DNA of 64,000 nt from Dryas octopetala (Eukaryota > Streptophyta > Magnoliopsida > Rosales > Rosaceae): positions 868,001 through 932,000 of the forward strand of contig OY992835.1 in NCBI GenBank assembly GCA_963921425.1, in the 5' to 3' direction. The position numbers and the translations under genes are program-made. Shown piece by piece: positions 23,428 through 35,151 of this stretch (position 1 is the first letter of the stretch; the number at the start of each line of letters is the position of its first letter). The notes beneath the pieces were generated by a model that did not search any database, was not told the DNA's origin, and saw only the letters and a program-made list of their open reading frames with translations.

Positions 23428-23700
23428 AGAGTTTAATAGGCTTATATAAAAAAGACAATATAAGGATTTCGAAATAAGCTATACTGACTGAAAAAATTGC
23501 ATTTGTTTTAAATTCATACCAATCCACAAAATGGTTTCTATTTTGATGTAAAAGGTTTATAAATGAAGTTAGCAATTTGGATAGTATATCCACATCCATG
23601 CCTTCCTGATTGAAGAAAGGAATTCATGATCCCAAAGAATCAATCTTTCTTTTAGTTGTTGAATCTCTCTTTGATTGATCAAATCTTTAATCTATCTAAA
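23428..23700 (-). other. ycf2: Probable plastid-derived DNA, ycf2-like
   Basis: On the minus strand 23610-23692 encodes INQREIQQLKERLILWD, which matches a conserved part of the plastid Ycf2 protein. The neighbouring minus-strand frame (23360-23599) is organelle-like in composition but was not placed. With the rps12 intron piece this suggests a composite nuclear plastid insertion. The ycf2 call is moderate and covers only about 90 bases well. Confidence 0.45.
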
Positions 23701-24330
23701 ATCACAACAACATAATAAACACTTTTGAATTAGTGATTGTCACACAATTACTGATTTCGAATCAGTGACTGTCGCACAGTATCTGTGTGCCAATATCTAT
23801 TTCAGTATATGTGTGACAGTATTTGTTTTAGTATTTGTGTGACAGTATTTGTTTAGGATTTTACAGATAGTGATTTTCAGTATCTATGTAACAGTATCTG
23901 TTTAGGTTTTTACAGATACTAATTTTCAGTATCTGTCACACAATTATTGATTTCGAATCAATAACTGTCACACAGTGTCTAATATGTTTTCGAAACAGTA
24001 CGACAAATTCCAATTTAAAATCGGCATATTAGACATTGTCAGACAGTGTCTAATATGTTTCTGAAATTGTATGACAATTTTCAATTCAAAATCGGTATAT
24101 TAGACACTGCCTCTATTATGTTTGTGAAACTATGCGACAATTTCCAATTTAAAATTGGCATATTAGACACTGTTACTGAGTGACAATTTTCAATTTAAAA
24201 TTGGCATATTAGACACTAACTCTAATATGTTTTTGAAACTGTGCGACAATTTTTAATTTACAATTGGTAACTGTGCGACATTTTTCAATTAAAAAACAAT
24301 ATCTAATATGTACACTGCATGTGTCTAATA
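23701..24330. repeat. Degenerate minisatellite after the plastid insert
   Basis: Resumes the repeat family seen at 22595-22990: cacaattactgatttcgaatc, gtgtgacagtatttgttt, and a longer unit with caatttaaaattggcatatt plus agacactg in several copies at 24000-24250. No gene is seen. Confidence 0.6.
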
Positions 24331-24339
24331 TGCATCTTA

Positions 24340-24620
24340 AACAAGACGATGAAGGGAAACAAGATGCAAGAAAAAAAGGAGAAAAAAATTGGAAAAAAAA
24401 AAAAAAAAACCATTACACATTGCTGCAGGTAAAAAAAGGAGAAAAAAAAAAACTTACATGTTGCTGCAAGTAAAAAGAAGAGAAACGGAAAAAAAAAAAA
24501 AAAAAGTTACACATTGCTGCTAGTAAAAAAAGGAGAAAGGAGAAAGGAGAAAGAAAAAGGGTTACATGTTGTAGGTTAAAAAAAAAAAAGGGAGAAAGGG
24601 AAAAAATATTGTTGTTAACC
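24340..24620. repeat. A-rich tandem repeat
   Basis: Four imperfect units of about 55-65 bases, each with ttacacattgctgcaagt followed by a long purine/A tract (aaaaaaaggagaaa). The last unit overlaps the inverted repeat next to the TNL3 stop codon. Confidence 0.6.
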
Positions 24621-24756
24621 TTTTTGTAATTTTCAAAATTATAAAAAGATCAACAACTAACCAAAAGTTGACACACGTCCAAAGTAAAAAGTCAAAAACA
24701 ATTTTTTTTTTCCCTTTCTCCCTTTTTTTTTAACTACAACGTGTAACCCTTTTTTT
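24548..24756. repeat. Inverted repeat at the TNL3 3' end
   Basis: About 50 bases near 24551-24607 (aaaagggttacatgttgtag, then an A tract and gggagaaaggg) recur as the reverse complement near 24703-24756. They flank a shorter hairpin-like centre. The right arm contains the last codons and stop of TNL3, so the annotated C-terminus lies in repeat sequence. Confidence 0.65.
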
Positions 24757-27700
24757 TTTTTTTGATTTGTGATTTGTAACCCTTATATGTAATTTGGTAA
24801 TTACATATAAAGTAGTGGCCTGGATATATAATTGAAGATGACAGTGTCACTGACATATCTTCATCACCGTCGACGTCGATATTCTGCCTCCAATAAGCTC
24901 TTTCTGGTTGGATTGCTATATCCTGCTCATACACAAGCTGGATTCCAAACTCCTTTATTTTGGAAACTCCAAATAATATGTCCCCAGCTTCCAATTCATC
25001 ATACCATGGAAATGTACCATCAGTATCCTCCTTTATTTTGGGACCATCAATTAATGAAACAAGTAATTTGTCCCCAGCTTCCAATTCATCATCTCCAAAC
25101 CTCCAACGGCTTAGCCATAGAATTGTACCATCACTATGCTCTTCGGAATCAGCCCATGTGATTGGCAAGTAGGTCCACGTAAGACCCTTGCTATCATTAC
25201 TGACTCGAAGATATACATATCCTATTATTGGCGCTAAATAAACAACACATACATTTAAGCCTCGGATCTTGAGATTATGGGGGTGTGAAGGTAGAGTAAT
25301 AGACAACTCAGAGTCACCCTTGCTCCTGTACGTGTACCATTCTGGGATGTTGTGTCCAGGAAGGAAAATGCTAAATATGCCACGTTCATACACTCCCTGC
25401 AGTTTCATGCACATCACTTATTTTATAACAAGCTACAAAAATCATAATAATAACAACTTGAGAGACAGAGAGAACCTGGAGGGGACCCTTCATGTTTGTA
25501 TCTGTGGCAAAGTTGAACATTAAGACCTCATCAGTGCTCCCAATGGATTCCAAATTGAACAAGCCCATATCTTTGATCATTTCTATGTCAACACTTCTCA
25601 ACGGTTTTATATTGAACCTGCTTTGAACTTCAACTAATCTCTTGCATCTCCAAAAATTAAATGATGATAAGGCCCAACACTCATCTGGTAAATTGCCTAC
25701 TATTTTCAATGATGTGCATTTTTCTGCTTCCAATTTCTCTAAACTTGGTGGGAGGTCTGGAATCATTACGAGGGTTCTGCAATTGTTTACCACAAGACTC
25801 TGGAGCATAATAAGATCCTTCATGTTTTCTGGTAGTCTCATCATTGGGTTTCCACTTAGATCCAAATGCTTTAACGAGGATAGACCACAAATATGACTGG
25901 GAATCTCTGATAGATTACAGTCATCAAGTCTTAACCTTCCCAAAAAATGTGGAAAATTTGACAATGAGAAATTGCTGAGCTCAAGACTTTTTCTTGGTGA
26001 TACCACAGACCAGACTGATTGCCATGACTTACTAAAAAACAGAGGAATTATCCTCATATCACTAGATGTACATTGTGGCTGATTTCTAGCAGTCGTATTG
26101 ACTTGAAAGCTGAGCTTTGAGCAACCTGAGAGAATAAGCTCCTTAAGAGATTCCAACAAGGCAATACTTCTTGGCAGTTTTATGAGATTTTTGCAGCCTT
26201 CAAGATTCAAGGACACAAGTTTCTTTAGCTTTCCAATGGATTCATCAACCTCAGCCAAATTTATACAATCTTTAAGAATTAATCTCTCAAGCCTAGGGAG
26301 GCCTGAAAAGTTAGAGGTTGTGATAAGGCCATGTGAATGACTGAGATTAAGGATCTTCAGACTTGGAAGAAACTGTTTAAAAGAGATATAATTAGTATAA
26401 CTAGTGAGAGAGAGAGAGAGAGAGAGAGAGAAGAGTTAAAATTAGTACCATACCCTGGTTCCCTTCCAAACATATTCCAGGCAGCTATGCTGCAACTCAA
26501 GACCAACTAGTTTTTCCAAATAAAAATTGGCTGGTACTGATTGTGAATGGAATCCTTGCCAAGACAACCATACTAAATGTTTTGGAAAATCTTCATAGCT
26601 TCCACTGATTTTTACATTATTGAGCAGGAGAATTTCAAGATTGTGCATCCTTCTAAATGCCTCTGTACTGAAGTCCACCTCATTTGATGCAAGACCTGAA
26701 TTGGTTGAGGAAAAGTTGATTGATTTCCAGGAGAAGAAATCAATCCTGCGTCGCCTTAAAGAATTTTCACCAGAATCTTCAACATGGCATCGTTTTTTGT
26801 TACATCTACCAAATATTGACTCAGTAGACTCATCTTCCATCAACAAAGGAACATTGAGCATGAAGCCCTTAATAGTTTCAGTACCCTGCCAACACATGAG
26901 AACACTGGGTTAGTAACAAGTTATCAAAAATGCATAACACAAAAACCAATTAATAGACAAACATAAGGAGTATATTTGTTTCTTACAGTTAGCTTTCTCA
27001 AAACATTACACGCTTCTTTATGATGCCACACCCTACTACGTTTTCCAGGGTCAAATGATTCCTCACGAATAATTCCCCTTCCCATATCTCTAAGTAATTG
27101 ATGCATGACCAACTTATTCTCATAACTGATTTGCACTAGACATCTATCAACTAGATTTTGAATTCCAATCCTTGTGTGAAAATCTAAGTTGTCCAGTATT
27201 GTAATTGTATAATCCTTCTTCCTTCCTATGAAGAAACAAGCTATGTGAAGGAATAAATCTTTGTCATGACCATCTTGTAGACAATCATAGCTTGTTCTAA
27301 GAACTTTTTGAATTTCTCCATGAGGAATCACTTCTAACTTCTTCAATTGATCTTCCCATACATCTGCACCTTTTCCAGATAGAGAAGATCCTAGAACTTC
27401 AAGAGCTAATGGAAGCCCATCACAGTGTTGTACTACAGATCTTGAAAGCTCCATGTAGCCTTCAATAGGATGGTTTTGTCTGAAGGCATGCCAACTGAAA
27501 AGCTCAAGTGATTGACAATCATACAATCCTTGAACCTTAAACATTTTGCAAGTTTCACTAGAATTTAACAAATTTTCACGTCTAGTTGTGATGATAATTT
27601 TACTTCCTGGATGCAACCATTCCCGCATTCGAAGAATTGCATTGAATTGGTCCGAGTGGTCTACATCATCAACAACAATAAGAAGTCTTTTGCCATATAC

Positions 27701-28899
27701 AGCAGATTCGATCATTCTCATTCCTTCATCTGTGCTGTATATTTCCCTTGCTTTCCCCTTTTGGATATCTGAAAGAAGTTGTCTTTGCAAGCGAATCAAA
27801 TCACTGGGTTTTCCAGATGTTTCTCTATTAATATCTGCAAGAAAGCTGCTGCCTTGAAATCTATCAAAGTTCAGGTTATAAGCAACTTTGGCAATGGTGG
27901 TCTTGCCAATTCCACCCATCCCACAGATCACAGCTACACCAACATCATTCGATCCATCTTGCAACCACATGTTTATGCCTTTCACAAGATGATCCATTCC
28001 AACCATGAAGGGCGGAATGACTATTGGTTTATGATCCAGTTTAATTCTAACCTCCTCAACAATATCTTGGATAAACAGCCCCTCGTACCTATAAATTATT
28101 GAGATCAACATATATAAAAAACAATAAATCTTTTATTCTACATTAGAAAGAGTGCAATTAACGATAATATCAGGTTGAAAGGAATGATTATATCCTCCTA
28201 CTAATGCAAATTGAGTAGATATAAGATATGAACAAATTAATGAATCTTTTAAATTAAAATGCTGCCAAGGTACATAAAAATGAAGAAGAAAGAAACGAAC
28301 TCTAACCCACCATCTGGCATTTGCCACCGTTTCTAATAAAAAATGTCAAAAAAAAAAATAAAATCTAATACTTTGAAATTAAAGTCAATGATAAAATCAG
28401 AAGTTCTCTGGGAATGAAATTATTACCCATCTCCTAAAACCATCCCACTTAGATCTGCAACACTTCTAAGAGCTCTTCTCCAGTCTTCCACCTTGTCCAT
28501 ATCCTCCTTGAAGCGCTGTTCATGTCTACCAAATGCTTCTGCAAAACTCCCACTCTGCTTCCTGACATGTGATGGATCGACATGGTAGAAGACTGGCACA
28601 ACCATGTGGCCATCAGTTGTTCTGCGTTTCATGATCATGGCAAGTTCGTCCAAGCACCATGTTGAGGAAGCGTAGTCCTTGGAAAAGACAATAATGGAAA
28701 CTCGTGACTCTTGTATGGCTTTCTGCAGCTCAGCCCTGATTTCTGCTCCTCTTTCAATTTCATCATCATCTCTAAAGGTGTGGATTCCTGCCCACTCCAA
28801 AGCTCTGTAGAGATGATCAGTAAAACCCTTGCGTGTGTCTTCGCCTCTGAAACTCAAGAAGGCATGATACCTACACCTCTTTGAGGAGGAAGCATCCAT
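24734..28899 (-). CDS. TNL3, apparently intact TIR-NB-ARC-LRR immune receptor
   Basis: Five exons on the minus strand: 28899-28427, 28088-26987, 26885-26454, 26372-25476, 25396-24734. Phases agree and give about 1,188 residues. The start (MDASSSKRC) matches TNL1. TIR is at about residues 8-155, with SSTWCLDEL holding the catalytic Glu. NB-ARC has GMGGIGKTT (about 214), LLIVVDDVD (about 293), GSKIIITTR (about 319), GLPLALEVLG (about 382) and MHQ (about 486) in place of MHD. LRRs run from about 600 to 960. The C-JID exon has the LPGHNIPEWY signature near 980. By family, it is a cytoplasmic sensor whose oligomer activates TIR NADase and defence signalling through EDS1. Oddities: a partial internal repeat in the C-JID (DELEAGD occurs twice) and about 15 terminal residues (QIKKKKKGYTL) read from an adjoining A-rich repeat. 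It is the best functional candidate of the cluster. Confidence 0.88.
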
Positions 28900-28990
28900 T
28901 TGTGTTGTGTTTGTAAATGCAGAGTCTATTGAAATGTATACTGATAAGAAAAGTGGGAATGGTCCGAATGGATGGACAAGCGAGTCGTCA
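28900..28990 (-). promoter_or_regulatory. 5' flank and leader of TNL3
   Basis: Similar to the 90 bases before TNL1: leader with acaaacacaacacaa, then ctttctta-type and cttgtccatccattc blocks. Homology to the duplicated transposon unit begins at about 29000, so the shared promoter is only about 100 bases long here. Confidence 0.4.
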
Positions 28991-29780
28991 AGTCAATGAT
29001 AAAAGTCACACTGGAGCAGTATAAATTATAATTAGTGAAAAACTTGGAAATGTGAAATACCAAATAGCAACTGCTTTAATAATGCAGTGGACCCACACGG
29101 TTGAGCAAATGCTACGATCCTTACTTTAGAAGTGTCAAGCCCTTAGGAATTGGGTAGTCTTTAGCTCTTTTAAATTAAACTGATGCAATTTTTTTTTTTT
29201 TAAAAATCGAAACAGAAACTCAAGTTTGCTGTTATTTGGTTTAGAATAATAAAGATAGCTATCAACTATCACCGGAATTAACTTTATGGTCCAGTTGGTT
29301 CCAAGCATTCAACAGGCCAATCATTATCACATATGACGCAAAAGTTGACAGAACTGGCTACTCACTCCGCACTATCAAGGAAAAGTTGGAAATATCGAAT
29401 TTTTGACAAAATCAAAAAACAAAAAAAAACACAAATTACCGCAGAAAAAATCAAAATTTCAATGCCAATTTATCGTTCTTGGTAAAAATATTAGGCTAAA
29501 GTTCAATTAAGGGGGTATTTCAACTGCATCCATCATGTACAAATCATTTTAAAACATAACTCATTTAAAATTTAAATTGAAAAAATAAATTTTTTTCTCA
29601 TCACTTTCTTTTTTACCTCTCTCCACCTCTCACTCTCTCTCTTCCCTCTTTTTGGCCAACCCTCCCAACCCAGCCCCTCCCGACCCCACCCTCACCACAA
29701 GGACTGGCTTGAGATGGCAACGTATTGGCATAACCCAAGAACCCAAATAAGACATAATAATAAATTATTAATCTTATAAT

Positions 29781-30714
29781 TGGTGTAAAAGTATATGAAA
29801 GTAGGGTTTGAGGCTGAGAAAAATATGATCTGTATTCTTCATTCATCAGATAACTATCCTTATATAGAGGTAGGGTTTACTAGGGTTTAGTACAATTACA
29901 AGTAAAGCGACAAAATCAAGCTTGTTGAGATTTGACATTCTTTACAAGAAATGAACAAATAATCATAATTAGTGCTTTGGGCAATAACATCCATAAGTAA
30001 CAAATAAGAACTTCAAGTTCTATAACATGGTATGAAAATTTAGATTAAACATGTAAAATCTACTAGTTTTATTATGTATGATGAATTTATGAAGGAAACT
30101 TCAAGTTCCTTATATGGCATTATTGAAGCTACAGGTTTAATATTTATGTATGAACTACTGGTTCATTAATTACCTGCATTTTCTACACATATACTCTAGT
30201 GCAAAGATTTAAACAAGTAAAATGTCCATATAACCAAATAGAACTGAAAAATATCACAAAATTGTTTAAATAAATGTTTCTGGCATTTGAAGTATATATA
30301 TTAAATCAGATGAATATTAACAAGTAACAATTAGCAGCGCAGGGGTTTTTGGCGCAAGTTGGTGCGCAAAAGGTTCCAGGTTCGAACCCTAGGCATTGCA
30401 AGGGATGAAAACCTCCTTCTTTCAGAGTTTCAGGAGGCTCGCCACGTGTCAGCGTGGGACTGGCCGCTGATGTGGCGTCTTGGGCTTCTTGGGCTTGCAT
30501 ATTTTGTTTGGCAATCCACAATCCCAGAGCTTTTCGTGTTGATAACGTGTTGTAAAAGTGTATGAAAGTAAGGTTTGAGGTAGAGAAAAATATGATCTGT
30601 ATTCTTTCATTCATCATATAACTATTGTTATATAGAGGTAGGGTTTAGTACAATTACAAGTATGCCCCTCTAACTAAATACAGGAATAGCCACACTAATA
30701 AAGTATTTACAACA
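29781..30714 (-). mobile_element. Small non-autonomous Copia-like element, copy A
   Basis: Bounded by the target duplication ATAAT (29776-29780 and 30715-30719). The right-hand LTR (about 170 bases, 30548-30714) reads on the minus strand TGTTGTAAAT...TTTACAACA and is followed by cgttatcaacacga, a site of the kind seen next to LTRs of some plant Copia lineages. The left LTR lacks about 50 bases. There is no coding sequence inside, only a SINE. It sits in an intron of the transposase remnant. Confidence 0.7.
30333..30510 (+). mobile_element. tRNA-derived SINE, copy A, 3' truncated
   Basis: An A-box-like tggcgcaagttgg (30350-30362) and a B-box ggttcgaaccc (30379-30389) have the spacing of an RNA polymerase III promoter. 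A GC-rich body (cacgtgtcagcgtgggactg) follows. Copy B (34520-34751) runs about 245 bases further and ends in a T-rich tail, so this copy lost its 3' part. It does not fold as a real tRNA gene. Confidence 0.65.
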
Positions 30715-30788
30715 ATAATATAATTATTGCATAATTGCTTTGGTATAATTATTGCTTAATTGCATGCTATTTTTTCCTAATTTTGCAG

Positions 30789-31720
30789 AAGATTGCGGAA
30801 AAGAACAAACAAAATAGAGATGCCCAAATGATGAACCACATAGGTGGAACCCAGAGTTGTGCAGTCAGTCGGCATAATTATGTAAGTAAACTAAATTTTA
30901 TTAAATTCTTATTTAAATTTTATACATTTAGGATTTTCAATTCTTAGAGGAATTAATTATTGTTTTTATGGATTACAAAATAAGTTTCAAGAGCATGGAC
31001 GTGAGCCCGACATCATCTCCTTTTTTCAAGAAAAGCATACCCATAAGGATGAGAGAAGGTCTTGGGTTGATGCACCATCGGAGCAACATTTTGTAAGTGT
31101 TATATATATATTTTTATCTTATGCTTTATATTTTATCTGAACTTTCTTAATTATGAAGTTGCTAGTACTAATATATATTTGTTAGCCTGCCATGGATGCT
31201 CAATTGCATTCAAGGCTGGAATCTGGAGAAGAGGATAACAATGAGCTGCGAGAGGCGCAGGTGTATGTTGCTGAGATGGATCCTGAGAGAAAGAATAGGG
31301 TTCGGCTCTATGGACTTAGTGCGACACCATCTCAGGTGCCATTTGCTAGTGCACAACATGGATCATCATCTCGTCGATCACGCTCAGACTATGCTCGCTT
31401 GGAGGCAGAAAATCAACAATTGAAGTCCCAAATGGAGCAACTTGTGACTCAGTAGGCGGCTCATCAGGCAAGCATGGATGAGATGAGGTCGCTGATGGAG
31501 GCGTTTAGACATAGTTCACAACAGCCGCCATCTTATCCTGCACATACATTGCATCCTCCATATTCGTCTTATCCGCACATGCTGCAACCATATTCTTTTC
31601 ACCCATCATATCCAGGATATTCGCCTTATCAAATGGCACCTTACCGGTCGGAGTTCACTTCTACATCTGCTGAGCAGTCTCCAGCTGTAACACCTCAAAT
31701 TTTATTGATTTTGGGTTAAA
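30789..31720 (+). pseudogene. CACTA transposase fragment (Ptta/En/Spm, Transposase_24), copy A
   Basis: Three exon-like pieces with GT-AG borders: about 30789-30881 (KIAEKNKQNRDAQ, HIGGTQSCAVSRHNY), 30985-31092 (EHGREPDIISFFQEKHTHKD) and 31189-31720 (VYVAEMDPERKNRVRLYGL, then a heptad-rich stretch and a Pro/Tyr-rich tail). The order and the motifs HTGG, REP, HTHKD and RVRLYGLG-like are those of the Ptta/En/Spm transposase-associated domain. A CAG to TAG stop at 31453-31455 interrupts the last exon in both duplicate copies, so it is older than the duplication. The N-terminus and the main TNPD-type transposase are missing. Confidence 0.75.
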
Positions 31721-31906
31721 GGTGTTACTAGGCTAATTCAAAATTAGTTAGAACTAATTGTTACTTCTTTTGAACACAAATGTGGATTTATTCCACACAG
31801 ACAAATTTAATTATGGATTTACATTTATGTAAGTGCTTTATTTAAAATTATGCACTTATGATAGATAATGTCACTTGCTAAGAACATGACCACTTGTGCA
31901 CAACAC
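31686..31906 (+). mobile_element. Truncated start of the LTR-like sequence, unit 1
   Basis: Begins TGTAACACCTC after CCAGC in the transposase tail, exactly where the long LTR-like sequence begins in unit 2 (36134), and stops after about 220 bases at the duplication junction. Confidence 0.65.
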
Positions 31907-32210
31907 TTTAAAAGTCACACTGGAGCAGTATAATTATAATTAGTGAAAAACTTGGAAATGTGAAATACCAAATAGCAACTGCTTTAATAATGCAGTGGAC
32001 CCACACGGTTAAGCAAATGCTACGATCCTTACTTTAGAAGAGTCAAGCCCTTAGGAATTGGGTTGTCTTTAGCTCTTTTAAATTAAACTGATGCAATTTT
32101 TGTTTCTTAAAAAAATCGAAACAGAAACTCAAGTTTGCTGTTATTTGGTTTAGAATAATAAAGATAGCTATCAACTATCACCTGAATTAACTTTATGGTC
32201 CAGTTGGTTC

Positions 32211-33478
32211 TAAGGAATAAAATTTCAAGTTTCGAGGAAATTTCGATGGAAATTTCGATGGAAATTTCGACGGAAATTTCGAAGATTTTTAAATTTCGAC
32301 AGAAATTAGATGGAAATGACAGAAATTGTTATCAAAATACGAAAATTTTGAATGAAACTTTACCATATGTTTATTTAACATATTATCTACTAAATTGATC
32401 AAAAATATTGAAGAAATCAAATTATATAGTAGGTTTCATATGATATAAGGTGAATCTAATGCGCGCTGGAGCAAATACTGTTAAATAAAATTAGTATAAT
32501 AAATAAACAAAATTAGTATATTTTTTATACTGTATAATTTAATTATACACTAAAATCTAATCTCTAATACTCTATATATTCTATATACCCTAATACTCTA
32601 TATATTCTATATTCCCTAATACTCTTTATACTCTATAATCTATACATTAAACCCTATATACTCTATATTTTTTAGGATATTAGGTTTTAAGCCCTTTAGG
32701 ATACTTTTAATTATTTTTTTATATAGAAATGTATTAAAGTTTAAGGTTTAAAATAACTAAAAAAATCTCAAACCTTTTTTTTCTTCTTTCCAATTGCCCA
32801 AAGGCCCCAAACCCCCTCTCATTTTTTTTCTTTCCTTACTCTTTTTCCCCGTGCCTCTCTCTTCAGTCTTTTTTTATTTTTTATTTTTTATCTTTCCTTC
32901 CTTTTTTCCCGTGTGTCTTACTTAGCCAAACTTTGTCTTCACTAAGTGTAACAACCCAAATTTTGGCTTATGGTAATTTTTTTACTTAAATTTTTCAAAT
33001 TTGTTTTAAGGTTTTTTTAAAGGAATTAGAAATTTCTTTAAATTTATTTTAACTAACTTAGACCTTTGGTTGTGGTTCTAGAGCTTAGTTGTGTGGAAAT
33101 GAATTTTAGAAAATGAAAATTCAAGAATTTGACAATTATTATTTTTTTCAGAATTAAATTATAAGAGTAGGATCTTTCATAATTTTTTTGAAAGCAATTT
33201 GACTATTTTGAGGTTATAGGAAATTAGTACTCATCAATACGAGTTCGTAGAATTTTTCGGTGAATTATTTAGAGTCTCGAGCTATTTTTGGTGAATTTCT
33301 GAAGTTTGAGAAAATAGAAAATATGAAAATTTCGATAATTTCGATAAATTTCGGTAAATTTCGGTAAATTTCGATAAATTTTGGCAAAATTTCGACGAAA
33401 TTTTCCCGAAAAATTATTAAACATGTGTTTCGATTTCGACATCCTAAAAAAACGAAAGTTTCGAAATTTAATTCCTTG
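32211..33478. mobile_element. Non-autonomous hAT element
   Basis: 1,268 bases flanked by the 8-bp target duplication GTTGGTTC (32203-32210 and 33479-33486); unit 1 shows the empty site. Terminal inverted repeats start taaggaataaaatttc on the left and caaggaattaaatttcg on the right strand. Both ends carry repeated subterminal gaaatttcg motifs. There is no transposase. The interior includes a tgtaacaacccaaatttt sequence (about 32947) that looks like the start of an older LTR. An 8-bp duplication and CA-A-rich termini fit the hAT superfamily. Confidence 0.8.
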
Positions 33479-33967
33479 GTTGGTTCCAAGCATTCAACAG
33501 GCCAATCATTATCACATATGACGCAAAAGTTGACAGAACTGGCTACTCGCTCCGCACTATCAAGGAAAAGTTGGAAATATCGAATTTTTGACAAAACCAA
33601 AAAACAAAAAAAAAACACAAATTACCGCAGAAAAAATCAAAATTTTAATGCCAATTTATCGATCTTGGTATAAATATTAGGCTAAAGTTCAATTAAGGGG
33701 GTATTTCAACTGCATCCATTATGTACAAAATCATTTTAAAACATAACTCATCTAAAATCTAAATTGAAAAAATAAATTTTTTTCTCATCTCTTTCTTTTT
33801 TACCTCTCTCCACCTCTCACTCTCTCTCTTCCCTCTTTCTGGCCAACCCTCCCAACCGAGCCCCTCCTGACCCCACCCTCACCACAAGGACTACCTTGAG
33901 ATGGCAACGTATTGGGATAACCCAAGAACCCAAATAAGACATAATAATAAATTATTAATCTTATAAT

Positions 33968-35151
33968 TGTTGTAAAAGTATATGAAAGTAGGGTTTGAGG
34001 CAGAGAAAAATATGATCTGTATTCTTTCATTCATCAGATAACTATCCTTATATAGAGGTAGGGTTTACTAGGGTTTAGTACAATTACAAGTAAAGTGACA
34101 AAATCAAGCTTGTTGAGATTTGACATTCTTTACAAGAAATGAACAAATAATCATAATTAGTGCTTTGGGCAATAACATCCATAAGTAACAAATAAGAACT
34201 TCAAGTTCTATAACATGGTATGAAAATTCAGATTAAACATGTAAAATCTACTAGTTTTATTATGTATGGTGAATTTGTGAAGGAAACTTCAAGTTCTTTA
34301 TATGGCATATTGAAGCTACAGGTTTAATATTTATGTATGAACTACTGGTTCATTAATTACCTGCATTTTCTACACATATACTCTAGTGCAAAGATTTAAA
34401 TAAGTAAAATGTCCATATAACCAAATAGAACTGAAAAATATCACAAAATTGTTTAAATAAATGTTTCTGGCATTTGAAGTATATATATTAAATCAGATGA
34501 ATATTAACAAGTAACAATTAGCAGCGCAGTGGTTTTTGGCGCAAGTTGGTGCGCAAAAGGTTCCAGGTTCGAACCCTAGGCATTGCAAGGGATGAAAACC
34601 TCTTTTTTTCAGAGTTTCAGGAGGCTCGCCACGTGTCAACGTGGGACTGGCCGCTGATGTGGCGTCTTGGGCTGCTTGGGCTTGCATAGGCTGGTTGCTA
34701 GTCGCACTAGGTGGTTTCCGATCACCCTAAAATTCTCCCTGTTTTTTTTAATCATTCAATCCAAAAAAAACATGTACAAAAGTATATAACCATAAATAAA
34801 TCAATCACATAGATTTATGATTCATGCTTCATGGAGATTTTTACATGCAATCAAGGTTAAATAAGCATGAATATAAAATTATTTTATAAAATCTACTTGG
34901 TTGAAGAGCAAATTGAATGATGATCCTCTTTTGTTTGGCAATCCACAATCCCAGAGCTTTTCGTGCTGATAACGTGTTGTAAAAGTATATGAAAGTAAGG
35001 TTTGAGGTAGAGAAAAATATGATATGTATTCTTTCATTCATCATATAACTATCGTTATATAGAGGTAGGGTTTACTAGGGTTTAGTACAATTACAAGTAT
35101 GCCCCTATAACTAAATACAGGAATTGCCACACTAATAAAGTATTTACAACA
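33968..35151 (-). mobile_element. Small non-autonomous Copia-like element, copy B
   Basis: Duplicate of 29781-30714 with the same target duplication ATAAT (33963-33967 and 35152-35156). It keeps about 250 bases more of the internal region. The 5' LTR (minus strand) is 34975-35151. Confidence 0.7.
34520..34751 (+). mobile_element. tRNA-derived SINE, copy B, longer
   Basis: A-box-like tggcgcaagttgg (34538-34550) and B-box ggttcgaaccc (34566-34576), GC-rich body, then ccctgtttttttta at the 3' end. It lies inside the Copia-like element. Target duplications were not found. Confidence 0.65.

Larger units (their letters stand above)
29008..31910 (+). repeat. Tandem segmental duplication, unit 1
   Basis: From aaaagtcacactggagcag this 2.9-kb segment is repeated from 31911 on with only scattered substitutions. 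It contains transposase exons, a Copia-like element with a SINE, and the start of an LTR-like sequence cut off at about 31905. Unit 2 continues that LTR without a break, so unit 1 is the truncated copy. Bases 29233-29780 inside it are AT-rich with no gene. Confidence 0.85.

Noticed and set aside
22351..24330. CRISPR-like array from regularly spaced palindromes
   Set aside because: The 26-base period leaves no spacers, copies are degenerate, and the context is plant nuclear DNA; it is a minisatellite.
30379..30389. tRNA gene at the ggttcgaaccc motif
   Set aside because: No paired acceptor or anticodon stems around it, and the GC-rich body with T-rich 3' end of the longer copy fits a tRNA-derived SINE.
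31196..31423. Second overlapping frame in the Transposase_24 exon (also 35644-35871)
   Set aside because: The frame with the transposase motifs is the other one; this is its shifted shadow.
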